Assembly (NCBI GenBank): GCA_950295325.1
Contig: OX485809.1
Coordinates: forward strand, 36,831,081 to 36,895,080
Source: Polytrichum commune
Taxonomy: Eukaryota; Streptophyta; Polytrichopsida; Polytrichales; Polytrichaceae
Direction of reading: 5' to 3'
Length of the DNA stretch: 64,000 nt
Shown here: positions 55,776-64,000 of the stretch, one piece after another
Layout: each line of letters starts with the position of its first letter
Position numbering within the stretch: position 1 is the first letter of the stretch
Position numbers and translations under genes: made by a program
Notes under the pieces: model-generated
Seen by the model: the letters and a program-made list of their open reading frames with translations, nothing else
What the model was told of the DNA's origin: nothing
The model's database searches: none

Positions 55776-55797
55776 TTGTCGAACGCACGTTCGTCTT
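55776..55797. repeat. Element B dyad close to the DUF7869 start
   Basis: TTGTCGAACG-CA-CGTTCGTCTT, central 14 bp conserved, about 140 bp before the start codon at 55938. Confidence 0.8.
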
Positions 55798-55937
55798 CAT
55801 ATGTGAGGTCCCTCAACGGTGTGTCGAGTGTTGGTTGTGATTTTTCAGCCATATATGTAGGCATATCTCGTATCCACTTTTGTATGCATTGCGGTTGTTG
55901 GTGTGTTGGTCATTTATTGGTGGTTTGTTTAGGTTGG

Positions 55938-58900
55938 ATGGCGATGCACGTTGGATATAGTTCATTGGAGTTGTCCACAAAAGCTTCCTCTTCCGATGGT
56001 GATTGTGAACTATCTTCAGCATCGGCGGGTAGTCATGGCATGGCAAATGCCATGAGTGGGTTTGTGGATGCATCCTCCCACGAATCATTTGAAGCGCACG
56101 AACAATCTGTACGTTCCGGGGATGACAATGATGACATTCCGTTATGTGCCGGTTTTGGTAGGGAGCAATGGGTGGGCCTTGATGTTGTTCTTTTCAACGA
56201 AGTTGGTGCCCCGGTGGCAGATGGCATATGTAGAAACTCCGATCCCCGTGATTGTGTGGATGCCAACCCCCTTGGTCCCGATGATGTGGGTGTGTGTATC
56301 TTGAATTCTTTGCTTCCGCTTGACGTCCCGGTGACATGGAGATTTTCCTTGCGTTGATGGCCTCTTTGTCGGGTTCTCCATGACGGAGTAAGCTTGTTGG
56401 ACCATGAGCAGCGCCATAAGCAAACGCAATTAGCTTTGTTGGCCAAAATACGTCCTCGCAAAGGCCTACGCAGATATGATTCTAACCGTGTGCCTCGTGG
56501 AGATAAAGAACGTCGACGGGATCGCATATTGGGAGACGAATCTATCCGTCTTGTGTCCGCCAAGGACTGTTGCGAGAGGAAATGTTGCCAATTTTTCCCG
56601 CGGGAGAAAATTAAGTCCCTACGTCAAGAGATGTGGCTTGCGGATTTCCGTATGAGATCGGCAAAGAAACTCGAGGTCCACAGAAATGTCCACATTGACA
56701 CCCATGGGCATAAGGTGGTCACACTTGAGAATGTGGAAGTGTGTTGTACTGCGTGGTATACTATCCACGCCGTGTCAAAGTCTGACTTTTATAGGTTTCA
56801 AAAGTATTCATCGTTGGGTCGCCGCTCTCGATTTCATGGCAATTCGGGCACAAAGAAACCTAGGGAGGCTACACTCCAAGCCTCCGCGACACTCTCCACC
56901 ATCATAGTCCCATTGGCCGATGCAATGCCCCACAAGACGAGGACATTGTCGTCAGGGGAGAAAGTTGTACAAATGGTGTTGCCCACGGGTACAAAATGGA
57001 AGAACATATTAACGGACATCAATGAAGTGGGTCGCATAGCGGGATGTGGGCCCATTTCTTTGTCCAAGTTGAGTGTGATTTAAAAACCAACAGTTTGCCG
57101 AATACATTTTGAAGAGACCTGGGGACAAGTTCGCTAGGTGTACGACGTGTGAAAAATACAAAGGTCTACGAGACGCCCACCCCATAGGCACCGAATCCCA
57201 CACTAGACACCAAGCAAAATATATTGAACATGTCAACAACCAAGAGGCTCACCGTCAAGATTACTACAAGAACCGTGCTCTATCCATAATGAGGCCTACA
57301 GAGGTTCTAACAATCATCCATGATAAAATGGACCACGCCAAGACCGCATGCCCTTGTTATGCACGCAAAATAAAGGCCACGGATGGTCTCTTCAAGTTGC
57401 CCGTATCTGTCACAGGTTTGTATTGAATCACAAATAATTTGTATTCAAATTCTCTCAAATTTTACTGGGTGTGTTTGCCAAATGTCCAATTTCATACCTC
57501 CGTTTGGAGTTGTCGTTGTTATTGTTGTTGTTCAAGCATCGTTTGTTTTTTTCCGCAGGGATGATTGCCCACGGCCATGGAGACGTAAAGTATGCCCATT
57601 ATGGGTTGGATTTTTACCCTGGCGATGCTAACCACATAGTGGGTTCATTTGCAAAACTCTTGCGCGATCTGGAGAAGCCGCCGTTACATTCATCACGTGC
57701 ACTTTTTGATGGTTGTGGAACGACACCCCTTTACGAAGCAGTGCTTGCGGGGAAGGAGGTTTGTATGTCGTCATTGCCAGAACCACCGGGAGAACCTATT
57801 TGTGCAAAACCATTGTCTCCAACTCTTCACGTTCAACTTGATAATTGCGCGAAAGACAACAAATGTCGATATGTATTTTGTTATTGGTCATTGCTCGTGG
57901 CGAAAGGAATCTTCAAGGAGGTGTTTGTGTCGTTTTTGATGGTGGGACATACACACGACGACATTGATGCATCATTCGGACGGTGGAGCATGAAGTTGCA
58001 TGAAGAAGATTTTCCAACCATACCTCTTCTTATGAAATCGTATATGGATTTGGACCATATGCCAGTAATTCCGCACATGATTGAGGAAGTACCAGATTTC
58101 AAGGCCTTCATCAAGTCATACATGTTGAAGGGAGGGGACCGTTTGGTGGGGCATACCAAAGCACAACAATTCCTATTCTATATAAGGAATGATGGTCTCC
58201 CAGCCATGCAATTCAAGCTTTTGTGTACATCTCCTAATTGGGGCCCGGATGATGGTATACTTGTATGGCGTCAAGACAATGATGGCAAATGTTTGCTCCC
58301 GGATGGGGATCCAAAGCCTTGCAAACCCGACCCCATGAGGAATGGGCCGGAAATCATCAAAGGCATATCCGGATTCATTGAATATTGGAAAGAGTTGTGT
58401 GAGGAGGACATTACTAGACGTGTTAGAGATACTCATGAACCTTTGATTGCGTATTGGGATCGCATTCGTTCCGCCCTAATGACACTTGGTGGTGACACCC
58501 GTACAACTTTAACACAAGGATTTTGGCCACAAAGTCGTTTGACGTTTGTCGAGTCCGACACCATGGTTTTTAGCAATGGAGACGTTCGTGAAGAGTTCGC
58601 AATGGACGAGCATTACGTTGGCCCTGCCCGCAATCAACCGGCACCGTCGTTTCGTGTAGGTGTTGATTGCCATGAAGGTTATTTGGTCCTTGTACGAGCA
58701 GGGGATGAGGAACATCCCAAGCCAATTTGGTTGGTGAAAGCATTGTCTTCACCCAATTTTGTTCGAACTAGCCCCAACTTTCGTCAAATTGAGGTGGAAT
58801 ATTGTCGTCCAAGCACTAAAGACCACAACGTGCTCCGCACTTATTTAGGTTGGGACACCAAAAAGAATTTTAAGTGGACAGTGGACTTAGCGTACACACC

Positions 58901-59078
58901 GGTTTGGATAAACACGGATACTATACTTTGTGCTTGGAAGCCGCGCAAAGGTTCCAACACAAAAGCAATGACCATCCCCCAAAAACATATAGATTTTGCC
59001 AAAGACAACTTGGCACGTATTGCAGCTGCGGAAAATGACGCCGAGAATGGATATGAAGCGGAAGATGGAGATGGATAA
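55938..59078 (+). pseudogene. DUF7869-type transposase-like protein of element B, two exons, one stop and one frameshift
   Basis: Exon 1 is 55938-57415; the intron 57416-57558 (GT...TTCCGCAG) is in the same place and phase as in element A; exon 2 is 57559-59078. Conserved blocks: IRPRKGLRRYDS, CCERKCCQFFP, LADAMPHKTRTLSSGE, FARCTTCEKYKGLRDAH, QLDNCAKDNK and VSFLMVGHTHDDIDASFGRW. Lesions are an in-frame TGA at 56355-56357 (Arg in element A) and one extra base near 57079-57083, shifting the frame before the Cys-rich region. Exon 2 is intact. The C-terminus is longer and more acidic than in A. Probably the mobilising enzyme, now inactive. Confidence 0.8.
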
Positions 59079-59484
59079 ACATAACATAGGTGAAAGTTAA
59101 CGGCGGGAAAAAACATTAGTGCTTAGTAGTCTTGGTTTTTAATAGACTTAGTAGACTTGTCACACTCCATTGTGGTATACGTTTGGGATATGCCATCCAA
59201 ATTCATAAGAGCCTTACTTATGGGATGCGCACCCCAAACTCTATAATGACATAAACCATTTGTTTTTTTTGGAGTGGATTGTTATTTTCCACATGGAGCT
59301 CATTTTTCATTTTAATTGAAATTCTCTATTTTTAGTAATAAGAATATCCTTTACGTACGAATTTTTAAATCGTCATGTTCTTGATATTTCCAATATTCCG
59401 TATGCCCACAATATTGGCATCCCAAACTATGGGCATATTTTATTTTGAGACTTTCAAAAGTCTCCAATTAACGAATATAGTGTT
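59079..59484. other. Right terminal arm of element B
   Basis: Non-coding. The reverse complement aligns with the first 330 bp of element C. It ends with GAGACTTTTGAAAGTCTC hairpin symmetry and the TIR. Confidence 0.75.
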
Positions 59485-59488
59485 GTAT

Positions 59489-60322
59489 ATGTTTCACAAA
59501 TTATATGGAGGTCCAGATTCAAATGCAAAGTGTCACTTGACGTTTTCAAAAACCATTATTGAATGTCACCTTACTTTTGAGGTACACAATATTTCATATA
59601 AAAAAAATTATAAATTTATTATACATGTTTAATTTGCAATGTGGGGAAACTTTAAATGGAAAAAAGCCCATGTCCATTGTTGCAACAACAAAATCCCCCC
59701 CCCCCCGCCCTGAAACAACCTTTCAAGTCTAATACACAAACAAACATTTATGACAAACAAAGCATGAAACATGGGAAGGAGGCCAATGAGGCAAGGACCC
59801 TTCCATTTTTTGTGGTAGTTTCTTATGCTCACTTATACATATATATTTTTTGTTTATTGTATTCATTTACAAACTAATTGACATCACTTCTAGTGTGTAA
59901 AGAGGAACAAGAACTTGTTGAGTACAAGAGCTGGAATAAACAAAGGTAAAAAATATTCCTCATTATTGGGAACTGACAAAAATTTGTGGCTTGACTTTCT
60001 CATCCCAATCGGAAATGAAAATACAAAAACAAAACAATGTTGAAATTAAGTCCATAAGTGAATACACAATAATATCTTATTTTTATAATTTATGTTTCTT
60101 ATAAACGTGATGCGCACATCACAATACTTGTTATGGCTAGTAATGCGTATCATTTCAACTTCTGCGATGTCCCATTGACATGCATTCGTTTCTTTGACAA
60201 ATCACACTTCGCGTTAAATTCCAAATTGTTCATAACAATTGTTTTGCATTGTTTTTGGGTAAGTGTCCACATGTCAAATGTAAAAAAGTTGCCCAAAATT
60301 TGTCTACAATGCATCTTGACAG
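59489..60322. other. CACTA intron 1, part right of element B
   Basis: AT-rich with a short C-run near 59695-59708. No gene. It continues to the CTTGACAG acceptor at 60322. Confidence 0.5.
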
Positions 60323-61287
60323 GAAGCTCAACCAAGATGGGATGACATTGTGGAGTTCGGTCATATTTTGGATGCACAATTGGGTTCGCCTATACAACCA
60401 ACAAACGAGGGTGTTCACGAATGTCAACTCCCTCAAGCACCACGCTTATCCCAAATACCACCATATGAGGGAGCGCCGCATGGGAGTATTTTATCATGCA
60501 TTATATGTCTTCTCAGCTTGCAGGCAATGAATGGATGGAGCAATGAGAGCATGGACGGCCTTCTCAGGCTTGAGATTTTCATTGCTTTCAAAACCTACAG
60601 TATGCAAAAAATATAACAAATTATTAGTTGATTTTTATACAAAGCATATATTGTGGGGACACTTAAGCATGGGGTTGGTTTGACCCACAAATACATTGCA
60701 ATACACGTCATTAATTTGAAAACATACATGTTTTCCAAAAGGAGCAATACGATAATGTTAAAATTATTTTTTCTTCAGATCCTAAATATTAATTCATTGA
60801 ATATTTTGAATTTATTTGATATTGATGTGTCCTTATTTTCGTGACAACCTTGTAGTACCAATCCAGATATATTCAAGTCAACAAAAAAAAAATCCATAAT
60901 ATTCTATACTTGCATTTAAGGTTTTTTCCTACAATCATTATAAGATGCGCATGTATGTATTTGGGTGGCTAGTGTATGGAGTGTAATAACTCACATAAGC
61001 AGTGGTAAGAAATGTCAATGGATTCTTCCGGAAAAAGGCATACAATCAAGATTCTCTAAATGTTACAGGTTGGGAGTAGTAAAAGGATAACATATATATA
61101 ATTATAACAAGTAACACTTATAAACTTCATACCAATGTTCAATAACATTCATAGACATAACACTTAAAATTTTCAAAAATGAAGAACATAACATTTTATA
61201 AAAAGAAATAATGAAAGTACAAATGACAATACATAATTCAATTAAACTAATTGAAAGAAATAATCTACATAATGATTATATATATAT

Positions 61288-61318
<31 letters not shown>

Positions 61319-64000
61319 TGATGAGATTCTTCCAACTAAACCAACCAAAAGAAAGACTCCATAGTAGTATTACGAAAAGCTTTTAAATGGTGAGATGAGA
61401 TTTTCTTATGGAGTTCCTAAATGCTCGTGATGTGTGATAGGACATCATGTGGTCTTTGTTCAAAGTATTTTTTTAAAGTTTCTAGAGAATGCATAGCAAT
61501 ACTAAATCGTACAACTTCTTCTACGACATTAATCATAACCTCATCAACATCAATTTCTTTATGTTATGAGGAATATATATCCAAAAAATCCCCATCGGTA
61601 GGTTCATAGGGGTTGTTTAAATCAAACTTTGTTTCATAATTGAAGTAATCATGGGCATTCATCACGTCACCCATGTTATTGTTAGATGACAACAATGTCA
61701 GTTGATGAATTAGAGTTACAACTTCATCAACCTCCACCAAACGCCTAGCTTCCTTTACCTTCCTCTTTGTTTGGATCGAAAACCCACCGTGTTCCTTGTC
61801 ACAATTCTGAATTGTTTGCAAAGAATATGGGATAAATGTGATTACATGTTTACAATGTATGCTCTCATATATTATTACCTTGATTTTCTTATAAGTAATA
61901 TTTATAGAGGTGCAATTAACAAAGAAAGAAGTAGAGCATGTTGTAACACTCAACACATAACACTCACTAGTCTTAGCAATTGTGTTTTTGTAGGGGAGAA
62001 TCTATTTTTTAATATATATGAAATTATAACGCTTATAGGGGTAACACTTATAGAGTCCTGAATATAGTGGGGTTTCATACAACTAAGTGTTTGAATTGCA
62101 GGTTCCTCAAGGAATATTTATTACCAAAATCTAATGTTCTTATGGGATCTCATAAAGAAGCCAAACAAGTTATAATGGAGGTTGGATTGCCTGTAGACTT
62201 CATACATGCATGTGTTAATGACTGTATGTTATTTAGAGGAGATAATGCCGATTTGCAAAAGTGTTTGAAATGTCAAGCTCCCCGATACCGACAAGATCTG
62301 CAGTCATCGGTTGTACCTCATAAGGTTTGTAATTGTTTTCATCCTTGCATTAAGTGATTTCGAAATGCACGTGATATTTATGTATTAATATAAAAATTAA
62401 ATATATAAAAATTTGAACATAATTTTATTCATGTAATTATCTAATAATTACATGAATATTTACTTCATAAAATGTATTTGTTGTGTTTAATTTTTTTGAT
62501 ATGTTGTTGGATTCCACAAAAAAAAATTTATGTCTATCATTATGAATATTGGTATTATGTGATTGAGTTCAGTATTACACATATTGATTTTTTTTCTGTG
62601 TTTATTTCTTGCAGATTGTGCGTCATTTACCCCTCATTCCTAGGATTCAGAGAATGTTTCAATCTTATGAAAAAGCAAAATTGATGGGCTCTTACATGGA
62701 AAATCGAAATACCAATACAATTAGTGGACTTGCAGATACAGAAGCATTCATGCATTTGGAAGAACAATATCCTGCATTTTTTAATGAATCCCGTAACCTT
62801 GTGCTTGGAATCGCAGCAGACTCGTTCAATCCATGGGGTTTGAAATCTTCGGCATATTCGATCACTCCTGTAATGATCATTATTTATAATTTTCCGATGG
62901 AGTTGGCAACCAAAAATGCATTTATTCTTTTAACACTTATGATTCCCGGAAAACATCAAGTAAAAAATATGGATATTTTTTTACGACCCTTGATAGATGA
63001 GCTTAAAATACTTTGGTCTATCGGATTTGTGGTGCGAGATATATCCAGACCCCAAGAGGATCACGCAAGGCTGTATGGAATTTTGATTTGGACGCTCCAA
63101 GACTATCTAGGTCTTGGACATATTTTAGGTTCGTGCAATTTTTTTTTTAATTTCATCATTTTGTACATGTTTTTCCGTCAAATTTATGTACATGTGTTCA
63201 TGTCTAATTGTTGTTATGCATATATGTATATATGTTATACTCCAAGTTGGCGTTCTTTACGTGATTAAGTTCTGAAACTTGAGAATAAATTTTTTGGATA
63301 AATTTTTATCAAATACATACTATAAACTCTCGCATTAAGATTATTAGTAAATTTTGTTGTTATTTGTTACCAATTTTTTGCGTTCATGGCTTGATTTTTT
63401 TTAACATGCAAAGCATAATAAAAATAATCTTAAATTTGGACATTATATAGGTTTGCAAGTACAAGGAAAAGCAGCATGTCCAATTTGTTGGTTGCAGTTG
63501 AAATGCCGATACTCCTGCCACTTGCACAAAACCGTATATGCAGAATTCCGACAATTTTTGCCGCTTGGCCATCCATTTCGCGAAGAATTAAAACATTTTT
63601 TCAATGGGATTGCGGAATTCGACGAACCACCTTTCCGTTGCGGGGCAGCAGATTGGAAAATTATTTGGGAAAATGAAAATAACACCACAAATGGCATCTT
63701 TGTACCACCTCCTGGTATGAAGCGTTTGTCCATTTTTCACGAGTTGGAATATTGGCATGTATTGAAAATTAACCACCTTCTGGATCCTATGCATATTTTC
63801 AAAAATGTATGCAAATCGTTACTGACACATTTATCTGGAGATTTGGACACTATGAGTTCTAGGCAAGACCTGGAATTGTTGAACACAAAGGAAATTTTGT
63901 GGAGGCCAACTGTCATTTTAGAAAATGGAAAGATGGTGTACCAAACAACACCTTATGTTTTGACACGTGCTGAACAAAAGGATTTTTTTTCATATATAAA
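60323..64000 (+). CDS. CACTA transposase (TNP2/Transposase_21 type), exons 2 to 5, truncated by the window edge
   Basis: Exon 2 is 60323-60567: EAQPRWDDIVEFGH, LPQ...PPYEGA, LQAMNGWSNESMDGLL. Exon 3 is 62102-62324: FLKEYLLPKS, IHACVNDCMLFRG, CLKCQAPRYR. Exon 4 is 62615-63128: IPRIQRMFQS, LGIAADSFNPWG, IYNFPMEL, DIFLRPLIDELKILW. Exon 5 runs from 63451 to beyond 64000: GKAACPICW, ELEYWHVLKINHLLDPMH. These blocks follow the order of plant En/Spm TNP2-like transposases; DSFNPWG corresponds to the DGFNPFG acidic motif. All junctions are in phase. Intron 2 uses a GC donor (CTCAG|GCTTGA, 60567) with the normal AG at 62101. No stop or frameshift is seen, so this copy may still be coding competent. 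Confidence 0.8.
60568..62101. other. CACTA intron 2 (GC-AG)
   Basis: 1.5 kb AT-rich. It contains a (TA)n tract at about 61278-61318. A minus-strand frame at 61564-61956 has no recognised domain and is not called. Confidence 0.5.

Larger units (their letters stand above)
43231..59484. mobile_element. Element B: 16.3-kb TIR element (dyad type TTACGAACG)
   Basis: The TIRs AACACTATATTCG.TAATTGGAGACTTTT match at both ends with one early difference (GGTAAT left, GTTAAT right). They are flanked by GTAT at 43227-43230 and 59485-59488. B sits in intron 1 of the CACTA gene. It has the same gene order and orientation as element A: distal exons, HAD, coiled-coil, methylase-like and DGQH exons on the minus strand, then a spacer and the plus-strand DUF7869 gene. 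About 30 dyads of the TTACGAACG type occur from 45.6 to 55.8 kb. A copy of MITE F (about 52330-52687) has landed in its spacer. Confidence 0.92.
36915..64000 (+). mobile_element. CACTA (En/Spm) element, left end to beyond the window, hosting element B
   Basis: Begins CACTACTACAACTAAAGCC, the classical CACTA terminus. It is followed by subterminal repeats (about 36975-37215) of the type TCCGTTGCAAAAA / TCTGTTACAGA / TCCGTTGTTA / TTCTGTTGCATC. The candidate 3-bp target is GAA (36912-36914); the right end lies outside the window. It encodes a TNP2/Transposase_21 protein in at least five exons, whose first intron contains element B. Without B the visible part is about 10.8 kb. Confidence 0.8.

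Overview
The window looks like repeat-rich nuclear DNA of a land plant, probably seed-free (moss, fern or lycophyte). Evidence: genes with GT-AG introns, short interstitial TTTAGGG tracts, AT-rich spacers, nested plant-type DNA transposons (hAT, CACTA, Tigger/pogo), and one secreted cyanovirin-N-homology (CVNH) gene, a family known from ferns and fungi. The species cannot be named from the sequence. Almost everything after about 3.5 kb is mobile DNA.

Layout. 1-3.5 kb: repeats and the CVNH gene. 3.5-7.8 kb: MITEs, a foldback and a non-autonomous hAT. 7.8-14.3 kb: element C. 14.6-15.5 kb: a second non-autonomous hAT. 15.7-36.2 kb: a hAT relic split by element A, which itself carries a Tigger insertion. 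36.9 to beyond 64 kb: a CACTA element whose first intron holds element B (43.2-59.5 kb).

The notable system is the A/B/C family. These elements share a terminal inverted repeat beginning AACACTATATTCG and make 4-bp target duplications (GTAT, GTAT, TTGA). Three independent pre-insertion comparisons support the ends. A (19.0 kb) and B (16.3 kb) have the same map. The left half carries, on the minus strand, one multi-exon gene encoding an N-terminal domain, a DGQH (ParB/DndB-like) domain, a beta-class DNA-methyltransferase-like domain lacking the catalytic motif, an acidic coiled-coil/Pro-rich region and an FCP1-like HAD domain. The right half carries a plus-strand two-exon DUF7869-type transposase-like gene. 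C (6.5 kb) is an internally deleted relative in the opposite orientation.

Each element is studded with dozens of copies of a roughly 20-bp dyad, placed in its introns, 5' leader and inter-gene region. In A the dyad is TTTGGGTCG-NN-CGACCCAAA; in B and C it is TTACGAACG-NN-CGTTCGTAA. I saw neither dyad outside its own element type. The transposase-like protein is about 70% identical between A and B by eye, while the multidomain protein is only about 35-40% identical. Where C can be compared, its HAD fragment is about 75% identical to B, which shares its dyad. So the dyad type travels with the accessory protein, not with the transposase or the TIR. I propose a transposon-encoded, sequence-specific recognition system, comparable in logic to VANC/VANDAL anti-silencing or ParB/parS. 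This is inference. All copies here carry inactivating lesions.
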